Positions 31,593 through 43,429 of a DNA stretch of 64,000 bases are shown one piece after another. Within the stretch, counting starts at the first letter, position 1. Every line of letters starts with the position of its first letter. The position numbers and the translations under genes were made by a program. Source of the DNA: Acanthosepion esculentum (taxonomy: Eukaryota; Mollusca; Cephalopoda; Sepiida; Sepiidae); assembly GCA_964036315.1 (NCBI GenBank), contig OZ038488.1, positions 65,459,909-65,523,908 on the forward strand, given 5' to 3'. The notes beneath the pieces are model-generated. The model did no database searches and had not been told where the DNA came from. It saw nothing but the letters and a program-made list of their open reading frames with translations.

Positions 31593-32265
31593 CAGGTATA
31601 CTTCACCTTACGCCATTAATTAGTTCCAGAGGTAACGACTTAGGTCGAAAAACGACTATAAACGCCATAAACCGCAACACTCTTCATTGGATATTATAGT
31701 ATTTATGATATGTACGTACAGTATTCTGAATAAAATAATTTATCAACAATATAGCCTTACGCTTAGCATTAGCAATGAAAAAAACGGTCTGGCAATTTTT
31801 CCCAATATAATCGAGTTTCGTCTATGTTAAAAATCTGTTCAGGAAGAAACCCGTTTTCTTCGATGATCTTAGCCAATGCTTTAGGAAAATCGGCTGCTGC
31901 TTGTTCGTCAGCTGATGCACTTTCACCTTGCTTCTCAATACAGTGATAACACTTAATAGACGACAACATAGAGACACAAATGTTTTTCATATTTCGTTTT
32001 CTAGGATTTATGATGATTACATAAATTTACGTATTTTAACATGATTTTATATACTTTTATTCTATTTTATTGTACAGTAACATGATTTTATGTGTTTTTA
32101 ACGCTTTTCTAGTGATATTACGACTTCATTATTTGTGGCGGACAGATGTAAAGTCGAAAAAATAACTTAAACTTGATTTTTATTTTTCCACATATATTTT
32201 TTTTGACAAATGACGTATAATCGAGAATGACTTAACTCGAAACGACGTATCCCGAGGTATACCTG
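31593..32265 (-). mobile_element. Tigger/pogo-like DNA transposon remnant
   Basis: 673 bp bounded by TA (31591-31592 and 32266-32267), with inverted ends CAGGTATACTTCACCTTACG and CAGGTATACCTCGGGATACG. On the - strand a fragment (about 31770-31990) reads SADEQAAADFPKAL, then GFLPEQIFNIDETRLYWEKL, the first catalytic-Asp block of pogo-type transposases. Internally deleted and non-functional. Confidence 0.85.
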
Positions 32266-32654
32266 TATAGAAAGTATGTACTTCTTTAATAGCGATAAAA
32301 TTTACTTAAAATTAAATTGAATTAAAATTAAAATTTCCATTTCCTTAAAGTTATTTCTTTGATAAGTTAATTATAAATGATTAATACTCATTGAATGCAT
32401 GTGTGTTCGTACTCGAATGTACATATCTTGGTTTTTGTACTCAGACTGTTTTGGCTGTTTAACTCTTGTATAACATGTGGATTGCCTCATGGCCGAACTA
32501 GTTGGATATTTCACACTGATACCAGTGGTCAGAACAATAATAATAATGTAGATTTTTTAATCATTTCACCTGAAGCAATTCCATCACTAGGATACAGGGG
32601 TTTACAGGGATTTAAAGAGAATGAGAACACTTTAGTGATGAGATTTGGAGAAAG

Positions 32655-32830
32655 GTTTATAAAACAACAGGATTCAGGAAGACAGATGATGGCGATTGAC
32701 GTTGCATTTAAATTTTTGGAGACTGTAGGTGGCAGGGAAGCAAGAAAATGGAAGTTGAGAAGTGCGAGAAAAGAGACTATTAGAATAAAACATACGGTTG
32801 CTTCTCGGTAGGTCAATAGTAAAACGTGGA
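32655..32830 (-). pseudogene. LINE ORF2 extreme C-terminus (CR1/jockey-type tail), inverted
   Basis: On the - strand a SNSLFSRTSQLPFSCFPA-type frame is followed by LQKFKCNVNRHHLSS and a stop. This is the same tail as at 36460-36640 and 46030-46265. The 138-codon + strand frame overlapping it is antisense. Confidence 0.65.
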
Positions 32831-33074
32831 ACCTAATTACCAATCTAGCAACAGCTTAAATTCATGCGGTCAAGGCATTAAGGAAAACAGCTCATCAGAA
32901 CAATTGCCATGAAAATATTTGTAGAAAAGACATAGGGAAGCCACGTTACGACGGTGAGATACAAAACCTTGAAGTCGAGATGCCATGTCAGGGTCGATTA
33001 CATTACAGACCCTTCTTTGATTAAAATATATAATAATGCCCACATTATTATAGTATCATGTTTTTCATTGGGTA

Positions 33075-33310
33075 GAGTAATGGTGAAGTAATTGATTGCG
33101 GCTCGGATTGAGGAATCGGAGAGCCGAGTTCGAATTCCAGTCAAATTCATTATGTGCTAATACCCATTGGGAAAAGTATGAATCCATCTCTTCTGTCTCC
33201 AGCTATGGGTAAATAGCAGAACAGACTGGATTCTATAGCAACAGGTCTAGGAGAAGGAAAACTCTCAATTCAAACCAGCCTGGAAAATCCGGAGGGAGGA
33301 ACCCAAAGGT
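33075..33310 (+). mobile_element. tRNA-like SINE, family B
   Basis: B box GCCGAGTTCGAATTCCAG at about 33122-33139, then body words AAAGTATGAATCCATC and CAGCTATGGGTAAATAGC. The downstream module CTAGGAGAAGGAAAACTCTC resembles 16420-16440. Confidence 0.65.
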
Positions 33311-33730
33311 AGTTAATAGCTCAGTACTATCTGGCATCCCATGCGGACTGTTTTCTCTCCCCAGACGTTACATCCTTGTGTGCCCTGGGGTTGCTGTGGT
33401 TCAGCGCAAACTATTGCAACCATACTAAGCTACGCACGGCACCTAGCTGGCCTGGATTTTATAATGCAAGTCAATGTTTGGTAAAAGTTTAATGATATAC
33501 TTATATTTATATGGGTAAAATTAACCATAACCTTATACGTAGTATCTATCTTTATTCAAAATATTGGAATAACTTGCTTTGGGTGGGTCTGGTTTTATTA
33601 TGCAAAAAAGTGCTTTGTAAATCTTTAGTTATAAATAAATACATACAATATAGGCTATGTAAATATGGAATATCTTAAAATTAGTTGGATCATTTATGTG
33701 CGATGTTTCCCTATTTTATGTGAAGGCTTA

Positions 33731-33995
33731 TGTCCACAACCCGTTGAAACACCGGTTCCTCTAGGTTCACCGAAATGAAGCAATATTGAGCCTGAGCATT
33801 AACTAGATGGGTGACCACTTGGGAATACCAGGTGCTGTAAGCTTGGATTGTGGGTGATGCAACGGAAACCAGCTCGGAATTGTTAACCAGAGAGCCAATT
33901 TCCAATATCCATTGGGTTCGTTATATTCACTTACGTGCAAATACCCTTAGGAAAGGTATGAATCCACATCTTCTCCCTTCAGTTATATGTTAATT
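33731..33995 (+). mobile_element. 5S-rRNA-derived SINE, family B (second copy)
   Basis: 5S-like head at 33731-33845 (AAATGAAGCAATATTGAGCC, GTGACCACTTGGGAATACC, AGGTGCTGTAAGCTTGG), then the family B body with GAAAGGTATGAATCCACATC. Same architecture as 9222-9530. Confidence 0.8.
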
Positions 33996-34369
33996 AGTAA
34001 GACGTGTATCAATAAACCATTATTATCTCCCCAAAAATATTCTTACAACCTAAAAATATTTCCTGGCTTTGATAAGCTGTGGAAAATGAATTAATGAATC
34101 GATCATTTATTTTATGTGAGCATTTCGAAAACGCTGTTTTTTAAAATACTCGTGTAAATGCTCAGCTGGAGATGGTCACGTGAAGTAGCGAAACATCACA
34201 CATGAATAAAAAAAATTTCAACATCCAATTGGTTTTTGATATATTCCATTTTTACATACTTTGTTGGATATTTCACATCAATCATTTATGTAGGCCATGT
34301 AAATGTATATTTGATTAACACAATATCCCATATACCTAAATAAATTATTATTTAAATATTTTATAACCG

Positions 34370-34950
34370 TCATCAATCTTTCGTTTCCATTGACTTTGTT
34401 AACCTTTTGATGTTTCATGAGTGGCAGAAATTTTTATTGCTTCCCAACGGTCTTTACTTAAACATTGCTTTCTAATCTCATGTGTATCTCTTTTCATGAT
34501 AGATCACACGTTTTCTGTTGGGTTGTTGGCCGACATCCTATTAAATTGGTTTATATGAAAACGTTTTTTTAGCCTTGTACATTTAGCTTCTTGTACCACT
34601 AAAAAAAAACAAAAAAAAAATGACTAAAAAACAAACGTCTTGTCCAATAATACTCAAAATGTATCTTAGCATAATCGTCGACTTTGAAGGCAAATATATA
34701 TTTTTACTGCTTGCAGTAACCATTACTCCACGTGTCCACTATACTTGTCTTCTAAGTCCTGTTGGTTGACTATTTCCATGAAAGTTCCAATCTATAGCCC
34801 AGCCAATATAACTCTATTCATTACTAAAAATACTGTTGGGACATCAGTTTTACAGTACCTCTTTGCCCAACTTCCACGTTTCTTTTCATGTTTTCTTGAT
34901 CCATTTAGTGCCTACCGGAAAATATGTTATTAACTTGACAGTAACTAAAG
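34370..34950 (-). pseudogene. Decayed Tc1-like transposase fragment
   Basis: On the - strand NPTENVWSIMKRDTHEIRKQ (with a stop in place of the Trp in one position) corresponds to the conserved Pro-(Ile)-Glu-Asn-x-Trp block carrying the last catalytic acid of Tc1-type transposases. Further C-terminal residues follow, ending near 34370. Upstream sequence to about 34950 is too decayed to confirm. Confidence 0.55.
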
Positions 34951-34979
34951 ATAGCGATTTACTGCTAAAATGCTTATGA

Positions 34980-35225
34980 TGGATGAGCTGTACGAAATGA
35001 ATAAAAAAATGAGGTGCTAGGAAGTGAAGATTGTGAGGATAAGGAGGATAGATAATGTTTGTCCCTTGATTTGAAAATGTTTCGTTCAGAGAAGCATTGG
35101 TGCAGGAGTCTCCTCCACAAAGTATCTAATTTTGAGAAAAAAGCTGAGTGGAATTTTCTCATTACATTTGGAATATGGGAGAAATGAGGGTGATTCAATT
35201 CTGTGGAAGTAACAGGGTGCATCCT
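34980..35225 (-). pseudogene. LINE ORF2 C-terminal fragment, inverted
   Basis: - strand HPHFSHIPNVMRKFHSAFFS, then LDTLWRRLLHQCFSE and IFKSRDKHYLSS. It matches the C-terminal tail of the LINE whose longer copies are at 51620-53470 and 59960-63140. Confidence 0.65.
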
Positions 35226-35229
35226 AGCT

Positions 35230-36400
35230 GTAAAGGTTTGAATTTGTGCAACTAAAATATGGAACTCACCTGAACATTTGTCATGGATAGACTAGCGATA
35301 GGCTTGCGATGTTGCATCTGTTGGAAAGAGGATGTGTAGGTTTCTACTCATAAATCGTTAATCTCCACTGTCCCAAAAATGGGATAGTGGATATTAATAG
35401 GTTGAAGGGGGTAGTCTCGTTTTTAAAACTCAATTTTGGTTAACAATGAGTGGTTCCCAGAATGAAAAAAGTCACAAGTAAAAAGGAAAAATTTTCTTTG
35501 TTAATAATTTACAAGAGAGGATGTTTTTCTTGACTGATTGACCACACATAAATTTAGTTCACATCTCTTTCAGTGAAGTGAGGTCAAGTGATTTACTGGG
35601 GAGGCAGGTATCACTTGATCTTTGCAAAGAACATGGTTCAAACCTATTGGGGTGGAAATCTCATGATTTTGATTCACAAAGCAGGCAAGTTCTTAGAGAC
35701 CTCGTGCTATACATTTGTTATTAATCTCCAGTTCACTCTCACTGACCGTGTACCAGACTAAATTAAACCTGCTAATTATTACTTCTTGCCCAACAAGAAC
35801 TGCAGAATTGAAAAAAATAAGAATAAACTAAAATAAAATTAAGATCTCTTTTTATTGATTATAAATTTTCTTTTCTGCTCATAACTGTTCTTTTACTTTT
35901 CTTTTTTTTTAACTCCACATTTGTAACAGGTTATAAAAGGTTAAGAAAAGTAGCAAGAGAGATTTATGGTTCAGAATGCATAATAAGGAAATAAGCCATT
36001 TGTTTTCTAAAAAACTTGATCAAATTCAGGTTTAAATTCTCTAGTCCAACATTTCAGGTCAGGTAAGGCGTGAGTGAGTCTTTTTGTTAGGCATGTTGTA
36101 GTATATCCAATATAATTATTTATGAATTTGGATTTGTCAGGCTCACAGTTCCTTAAGGGGCATGTGAATTCGTAAATAATATTTTTTATAATTTTTTTTA
36201 TAGTAGATAAATTTCTACATAATTTATGTCCATAAAAGGAGAAAATTATAGGAAGACAAGAAAAATTAAATAAAAAACTTAACTGCAGTACCTTGTCAGT
36301 CGTTTTTAATGAAACTTTCAGTCACTTTCCCACGACCATAAGGTTGCCTGTCTATGGCTTTCCTATAATTAATTTCATGGTAAATGTTTGGATGAGCTCT
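35230..36400. other. P4HA intron 3 sequence without recognised element
   Basis: AT-rich. A moderately GC part at 35570-35770 may be an unassigned repeat. Confidence 0.4.
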
Positions 36401-36459
36401 TCACTATGGTGTCTAAATTTTTAAAAATTTAAGTGCAGTACTAAACTGGCGCAAAGATC

Positions 36460-36725
36460 TCATCAATTTACAGTTAAGCTGGCTAGATGTAACCGTAAAT
36501 TCTATGCTAACAGTTTCTTTTCTCGCACTTCTCACTTGTAGGACTCCTTTTCTGGTTCCATACTTTCCAGCCAACTTTAATCTACAAAAATTTAAATGCA
36601 ATGTCAATCGTTATCTACTGTCCTCCTGAATACTCTTTTCTCTTCCTGCTCATTCGTAATGTTTCTCTTCCTAATTCTTCCACACTTTGTAACCTCTTGT
36701 GCCTTAGTGGCTTTAATGCCTTGCA
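36460..36725 (+). pseudogene. LINE ORF2 C-terminus and 3' end
   Basis: + strand CNRKFYANSFFSRTSHL, then a decayed NSFSGS-like part and KFKCNVNRYLLSS in a shifted frame. The 3' end word TTGTGCCTTAGTGGCTTTAA is shared with other LINE ends in the window. Confidence 0.65.
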
Positions 36726-36744
36726 TGGGGTGATACCGATTAAT

Positions 36745-36825
<81 letters not shown>
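36745..36825. repeat. (CA)n(TA)n compound microsatellite
   Basis: CA run with one AAAC interruption, then about 15 TA units. Confidence 0.95.
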
Positions 36826-36829
<4 letters not shown>

Positions 36830-36830
<1 letters not shown>

Positions 36831-37944
36831 GGTAGGTTTAAAAGAAGAACAGACTACAGGACTTTAGTTATGCTTTAGATTGATTACAATTACAAACGGT
36901 AAATGCAAATATTTTTTTATCCAAATTTGTTCAGATTAAAAAACATCAAACTTAGAAATTGGGTCACAAGATTTATGCCTGTAAAATTTAATAACTGTTT
37001 AGGGATACAGAAGGCGCTTTTCTCCCTTTGGTGGACATATGTTCTGTGGGTCACAAGACAGCTGTTTAGTGATGTCACTCCATACAGCGATGAAAGCAGC
37101 AGCCAAATTCAGTTTGTTTTACAGCAGCCAAACCAAAAGTTTACTTTCTCTAACCTGGGCCCTTCATGGAATGGGCAGAGGCTAAATCTGTCTCCCCAGC
37201 AGTTTACAGAGGCTAAATCTGTCTCCCCAGCAGCCACTGTACCATTTCCCCTTTGGGAATATTCCTTCCCCAGATATAGAAAGAAACTCCCACTAGGATT
37301 CCTCAATTTGGGAAAAACCAAGACTGGCTGTTTCCCATTCATGGAATATGTTCTTGCTTAGCCTGTTTGAACTGGTGTCCTAAACATTTCTTCTCCAGAC
37401 ACAAGAGTATCTCCATATTATATGTAAGATCCTTCCTTTGTGTTTCTCCTAACACACTGCATTTCCATGTAGATATATATGATATATTTTTCTCTGTGTG
37501 GGACATGTGTATATATGTATATATAGTTTTGTGTATGTCTTAGTAGTATAAAGTATCTCTGAGAACAAAGTATGTTTGTCTTTCCTTTTTCTTTTCAGCC
37601 ATTCCATTCCGTCCATGAACTGTAGTGTTATTATAATGCCCATAACGGGGGGGGGGGGGGGGGAATGCAAATGGAAGAATAAATCTTTCTTCCACTACAA
37701 CCACCCGTTACAACTGAAATAAAAAAAAATATGAAAGAAAGAAACCAAAGAAACATTTTTTCCAATTTCTTTTATTTGCATATATTGTATATTGTACTGT
37801 AAAAATCAAAGTTAAGAAGAAATAATCTTAAAAGTATAAACCAGTAGCATTTATTTTGTGTGTATAACATTTTTCATAGATACTACACTCTGTTCCTAGG
37901 TAAAGGGTCAGTGAGTGCTGATCTATGCATAAATGATCATTTAA
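36830..37944. other. Intron 3 sequence with a 31-bp duplication and a G run
   Basis: 37178-37235 holds two tandem copies of GAGGCTAAATCTGTCTCCCC-type sequence. A run of 17 G lies at 37648-37664. A 152-codon + strand frame spans 36903-37361 without recognisable similarity. Confidence 0.4.
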
Positions 37945-38375
37945 TATTTTATGGATATAATACAAATGTATTGTAAATGCCTTTACTGTAGAAATTGCAC
38001 TGAAAATTGAGTAGTAAGGGATTGCAAATGTTAGGGCAAAAAATAGAGCTTTTTATACATATAGTATAAATGCATTGTAAATAATTTTACTATAGAAATA
38101 TATTGAACATTGTAAAGAATGGAATTGTCATTAGTCAAGTATTAAGAAAGGGATTGCAAATGTTACTGAGAAAATGCAGCTATTAAAAGTATTTTATAAA
38201 TGCATTGTTAAGGAGTTTATTATAGAAATGCACTGAAAATTAGAAAGAAAGGGATTGGCAGTGGTCAGAAATTACTGAGAAAACAGAGGTATTATATATA
38301 CAATGTAATTTCATTGTTAATGATTTTACAGTATAGGCAATCAGGAAAATGGATTATTTATGGTCAAGAATAATA
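37945..38375. repeat. Degenerate tandem repeat, unit about 110-140 bp
   Basis: Three to four units each with TATAAATGCATTGTAAA, TTACTATAGAAATGCACTGA and AGGGATTGCAAATGTTACTG. Confidence 0.7.
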
Positions 38376-38594
38376 CAATCAAAATTCAATGTCTATAGCC
38401 TTATATAGTCATTGGTTGAATTTTAAACTTTGTATTTTCATTGTGTGATTAACAAAGTGGGAGTTTCAGTGCATTGATACAAGAGGAAATTATGTTGAAA
38501 AATTAATACTTGTTGTATAAAATAAATAATTTTTTCTTCATGTGGCTGCAGGCTTATTGACATTCCTAAGTGTCTAGCCTGATTTGACAATTTC

Positions 38595-38735
38595 ATTGTA
38601 ACAGGAGTAGAGGTTTATCTCTTGTTTGCTCTTTAGGATTCAGTTTCCAGTTTTTCCTAAAGTTATCACATTCTCCTCGTAACCCATGCATCTTAGTGAC
38701 ATTATTGTCTTGCTTGTGGTGAAATGATTAAAATA
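38595..38735 (+). repeat. LINE 3'-end-like repeat
   Basis: ACAGGAGTAGAGGTTTATCT with the following CTCTTGTTTGCTC, and CATCTTAGTGACATTATTGT, as at 27972-28160. Confidence 0.55.
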
Positions 38736-38803
38736 AAATATATTTGATCCATATGATTATTAGGGAAGTTTTAGGTTAAGACCTCTTAATTGATGTTGTT
38801 CTT

Positions 38804-38849
38804 AGGTCCACTCTGACCAAGGATTACCACCCTTGGTCAGGGTGGACCT
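38804..38849. repeat. 19-bp-stem hairpin
   Basis: AGGTCCACTCTGACCAAGG and CCTTGGTCAGGGTGGACCT are inverted copies with one mismatch (a G-T wobble in RNA of one strand) around an 8-nt loop. Confidence 0.8.
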
Positions 38850-38911
38850 GTTATAGTCCCAGCTATGTGCAAAGAGTGAACCCCACCCTGAAAAAAAAAA
38901 CACTATGAAAG

Positions 38912-39151
38912 TATAATAATACATTTTTATAGTAAAATTGCTAACAATGCATTTTTAAAGCAAAATGACCAGTAATACATTTTATATTAGAATTACCAAC
39001 AATATATTTTAACTGTAGTTGAAGATATGCAATTGCATTCAAAGTATATTTAGTTGAAGCCATAGAATTGTGTTAAAAATATTTAGATTGCAGCATTAAA
39101 TAATCCATAGAGGTTGAAATGCTGCTAAACAAAATTAACCAACCAACCAAC
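38912..39151 (+). mobile_element. Retroposon-like unit with about 28-bp repeats and conserved tail
   Basis: Flanked by ATGAAAG on both sides (38905-38911 and 39152-39158). The body starts with three to four degenerate repeats (TACATTTTTATAGTAAAATT, TGCATTTTTAAAGCAAAATG, TACATTTTATATTAGAATTA). The tail AGCATTAAATAATCCATAG, then GGTTGAAATGCTGC and (CCAA)n, matches the tail at 19409-19469. Confidence 0.5.
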
Positions 39152-39399
39152 ATGAAAGAACTCTTTCATGACATTAATCCATGTAATATCCTACAATTTC
39201 TTACATCAAACTGTATTCCAAAATATGACTTCAACAAAATTACAACATAAAACAAACATATCACTGCCTCTAGCAATCATGTCCACACAAACATGTATAT
39301 GCACAAAAGCTGAGTATCATCTACCATGTATCCAATTGTGAAAGTAGAATGACATATATCATATTTTTATTACTTCAGAGCTCCCAAGAAAATTAAATT

Positions 39400-39431
39400 T
39401 TAGCATTGAATGACCTATAAAGTTGATATGC
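39400..39431 (+). repeat. Copy of the shared retroposon tail
   Basis: AGCATTGAATGACCTATAAA, GTTGATATGCTGTTAAGC, then CAAACAAAACAAAC. Its 5' limit is not defined. Confidence 0.5.
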
Positions 39432-39786
39432 TGTTAAGCAAACAAAACAAACTTTAGGTTAAGTGCCTTGACAGGCAAGGAATTATGTTGGCAAATTCAT
39501 ATTTTTTGCTTAAAATAAATTTTCAACATAAGATTGTGAATTTACAAATGTTCCTATGTACAATGGTTTGTATCAGAGGTGAAGGCATAGAGTTTGGTAA
39601 TTAGGAAAGATGTGTTTTTTGTTTATTCCTATAGACTCCTTGTGGAGCACACAGAAGGTTGTAACCAAATCACTGATGCTGCTGAAGTTTCAGTAACAAA
39701 TCCGTTTTTACAGGGCTAAATTTTACAAGGGTTTGTAGTAATTGTGAAATAATAACTCCCTTTACCCACTCCCTTCAAGTTTGAAG

Positions 39787-40025
39787 GACTGAAGAAAAAG
39801 ATGGAAAGGAATTTGCGAGCTTATGTGAAATTTTCTTTGGACCAATGAAAACCTTACTTCCACAGAGATTTACCAGTAAGCTGAGAAGAAGACAGAAATA
39901 AATTTGCAAACCTATGTGAAATTGTTTTTAGACCAATGAAAACCTTGTCTTCAACGAAATTAGCCATTAAGCCATGAAGAAGAAAGAAAAGAAAGTAGCA
40001 AGCCTATGTGAAATTCTTTTTGATA
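39787..40025. repeat. Degenerate tandem repeat, three units of about 90 bp
   Basis: Each unit contains TATGTGAAATT(T/G)TYTTT, ACCAATGAAAACCTT and a GAAGAARAMR purine-rich start. Confidence 0.7.
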
Positions 40026-40369
40026 TAAAATGAGGAGAAAAATTATAGAATATTATTGGCCTTTAACCAAACATGCAGAACTTGTATGCAAACCATATAT
40101 CTCTTCAGTAAACTGCAAATTCTCTTAACTTTTTAAAAATATTTTTTAATATTATTTTGTGTCAGATCATTTAATCTGTTGTATGAAGATATACAGACTT
40201 TTAAAAAATTCTGATTTATTTTCTTGAAACAAGCTTCAAGTGTGTAAATTTGTAAATAAATTCTTTATTTTTTTGTTTAAATTACTTGTGTGTTTCCTCA
40301 TTATTACTATCCTTCATTAACCTTCTTGGCATGGATAAGTCAACTGTTCACTTTAACCCCTAATCCCTA

Positions 40370-40530
40370 TGCCACTATAGGCTGTTGGAATACTTTAACC
40401 TAGCTAAACCATTCCAACTGCCCCACTATTTACACATATCTCTAAGGAGAAATGGATTCATGCTTTTCTCAACATCAATTCCCCAGTTAGAATTTGAACT
40501 GTTTGTTGAATCCATTCCATATACCATTGT
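40370..40530 (-). mobile_element. tRNA-like SINE, family B, inverted (diverged)
   Basis: AAATGGATTCATGCTTTTCT and TTAGAATTTGAACTGTTTG follow the inverted family B order. Confidence 0.45.
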
Positions 40531-40689
40531 TTTCTGTTGGAATTGGAATTAAACTAGTGATGACAGTGAGTTAGTTATGTGCCATGTGTGATACACACTT
40601 AGGTGATTATGTATCTTTCAATACATGACTGACGAGGCAGATTTTTTTTTCCCACAGTAGGTTTCCATTTCTTTCTGCAGTAGACCAGT

Positions 40690-40860
40690 TGCCATCCAAG
40701 GATATAGAACCCAGTTTGTCCTGCTATTTCTCCATAACTGGGAGGGGAAGAAGAGGATTGATACCTTTCCCAAGGGTATTAGCACATAAGTGAATGTAAT
40801 GGATTTGACTGGAATTCAAACTTGGCTCCCCAATTCCTCAATCTGGGAGCCAAGTTTACC
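40690..40860 (-). mobile_element. tRNA-like SINE, family B, inverted
   Basis: TTGCCATCCAAGG, TGATACCTTTCCCAAGGG, AGTGAATGTAATGGATTTGA and GGAATTCAAACTTGGCTCCC. Confidence 0.7.
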
Positions 40861-41179
40861 CTGAATACATCATAAAAATTCAGGCCATTCAATTAATAGA
40901 TGTTAAACACTTCAAATACCTTGATGTATGGACCAGTTATAACAAATTTAGTATAGGTGTTATGAAATAGGATTTCCTTTGGCTTTTCTCACTCCAGTGG
41001 TATTCGTTAAGCTTATGCATCATATTCTGCACCCACCTTACTGCTTGAGCACTTATATATTCTCTATACTTCAGTTTAGCTAATTAAGCAGTCATTTATA
41101 TATAAGTGCAATAGGAAAAAAGAAAAGTAAACATAGAATAAGCTGCTCTAGAGGTAGTTTTGCTCAACACTACAAATTG

Positions 41180-41790
41180 GTAAAGACCAAAACATTAACC
41201 TAAAAACTCTTAAATAACCTTGTCCAACCTAGACTTTTATATGGATATCATATATGGCACCAAACTCATTCAGAAGTATCTAAACTGTCAGCTGCATATA
41301 ACCGGTTTCTAAGATCAATGGTTAAAAATGGCTTCAAACAAATGAATCCTGTAGGTGTTAGCAAGGACTAGTCTTCTTTAAACCTTGTGGACTGGCATTA
41401 TGGAATCAACAAAAAAAAGAAGAAAGAATTGTACCAAATAACAGAAACCACATCACATGAAGACTTTTAACAGTGGCAACAACTAAAATGAATAACACAT
41501 GTAACTCCAAGCAAAAATAATGACACGATCAAGATGTTAATTTTTCACGCAACTTCAAACAAATGGTTATGAAGAAAGTCCCCCGACCCCTAGCTTCCCA
41601 TCAATATTGGAAAGATCAAAAACAGTTACTGGACTTGAGAAACCTATTTTCCTAAGAAATTATTTTAATAGAAAGCTTTTATATATTTCAACCAAAAGTA
41701 GCACTGGCTGCTTGGTCAAGGAGTGCTGAATGTTTCCTTATAAGGAAACAACTAATATTGCCATTAACATTAACTGTTAAAGCGACCTAC
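41180..41790 (+). pseudogene. LINE ORF2 C-terminal part (second LINE family)
   Basis: + strand WHQTHSEVSKLSAAYNRFLR, then SMVKNGFKQMNPV, a WITHVT-like block, SILERSKTVTGLEKPIFLR and STGCLVKEC. Interrupted by stops. It parallels 17990-18460. A reverse transcriptase C-terminal domain of a LINE. Confidence 0.65.
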
Positions 41791-41794
41791 TTTA

Positions 41795-43415
41795 AAAATT
41801 ATATGAAAAAATATTAATACCAGAAATTGAACAAAAGCTAAAGAGAAAGAATTTACCCTGAAGAAGTCACTCATTATTGTATTATTAAAATTAGTCTGTG
41901 TGGGAGTCTTAGGCATGAATGTTTCCAGTGGGATAAGAAAGGTTGTAAAGGTTATTTTGTGATGAATAGTCTGACATCAAAAAACAAAGACAGCTTGAAA
42001 GCACCTTTTCATTAGGTACAAGATATGAATAATAAATTAGCTATTGTTAAAGTGTCACCTGTAATGAGAGGTGTGCAATTTAAAAGCATTTCTTTTTTTT
42101 TTATTATTACTTTTATTTTCTAGTCCACTGGATAAGAATGGTTATTACTTAGCCCATATTTTTTTATATTAAAATGAAAGACAGAGGTTCAAATCTAGAT
42201 AATAAAAGTTATTGTAGATTTTACCAACTGCAAACATGCTCACTATCCTGGAATTTTATTTCTGATTATTCATGCTGAATCATAACCTATATTCATCATA
42301 GAACTTCAGAACACTGTTTTATTATACTGTTGGTAAGAATTAGATGTCTTAATATTAAAAATGTGACCCATTAGTATGTTTGCTGCTTTTCAAGGAATAG
42401 CATTTATCACAAAACTATAGCTGAATGGATTGAAGTGTTGGTTTGAGAATTTGGTGGCATAGTAATTGGAAGTTCAATCCTTGTGCTGGGTAGTACATAC
42501 ATAATCAGTCAGGACAGGGTGAGCAGTAACTGAACAGTGCTAAAAATAACAAGATGAGATATCCCTAGACACAGAGAGCAGAATGAGAATAATCGAGATT
42601 AAATAAATGGTTCCATTAAAAATTCCCTGAATGTTACCCAGGTCAACAGATGCACGAAGAAAGCTGAAGAACACAACTGCTGGAATGTTGTTATAATAAC
42701 AATAATAAAGATAAGGACATTAGTCCAAATACAGGATGCGGCAGAAATACCTTCCACATAATGGTAAGACGTTAGTGGCAATGGTGTCTTTATTTACCTA
42801 ATGTCTTACTATGATGTGGAGGTATTTTTGCTGCTAAATAATGATAATTCCTCATCCCAATAATTAATTAACAAAACAAAAAAATGTGCGATAGATTTTT
42901 GTTAACACAATTTCAGATTTTTATGCTTTTTTTCAAATTTACTTTCTGTTTTTATATCTTAAATTTGAAAAGAGAATCATCCTTTAACAACATAAGTAAC
43001 AATGACATGTTTTTAACCAACAATAAGTTAAAAACTTACTTGGGAGATAGTTATGCAATACTGTAAGGTACAATATGTACTGAGATCTTTAAGCAGCTAA
43101 AATGAAATAGACTGAGAAGAACAAAGAAGGTTGGTTTTAAAACTTGAAAAAGAACAGAGACAAAAACATTTTATATAACAAGTATGATGAAAGTTTAAAT
43201 ATCAGGGAAATGTTTTTAAGAAAGGATGGGAAAATGTGACACTGAGATCTGAAGACACATTGAAATAATGAAAGATGCTCTCCAAAAAGTAAACACTGTA
43301 TTAAGAAACAGAACAAAGTTGTTAGAAAAAAAGAGAAAGAATGCTGAGCTGTTATATAATATCAGTTCTCCTATATGGCAGTGACAATTTCCACTCAGAT
43401 GAAAAGGAAACTTGA
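41795..43415. other. Intron 3 sequence, no gene
   Basis: Contains a tRNA-like patch at 42420-42480 (GGAAGTTCAATCCTTGTGC) and a short foldback at 42733-42836 (CAGAAATACCTTCCACATA against an inverted copy). The rest is AT-rich. Confidence 0.45.
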
Positions 43416-43429
43416 GGCAATAGAGATAG

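Larger units (their letters stand above)
40030..41175. other. Intron 3 sequence with inverted family B SINEs
   Basis: Apart from the SINEs at 40370-40530 and 40690-40860, nothing recognised. Confidence 0.45.

Noticed and set aside
32395..32811. 138-codon + strand frame
   Set aside because: Its second half is antisense to a LINE C-terminal tail recognisable on the - strand; the first half has no similarity.
36903..37361. 152-codon open frame on the + strand
   Set aside because: No recognisable domain. It spans a 31-bp tandem duplication, has no splice or start context of note, and lies inside P4HA intron 3. Kept only as a remark on the stretch.
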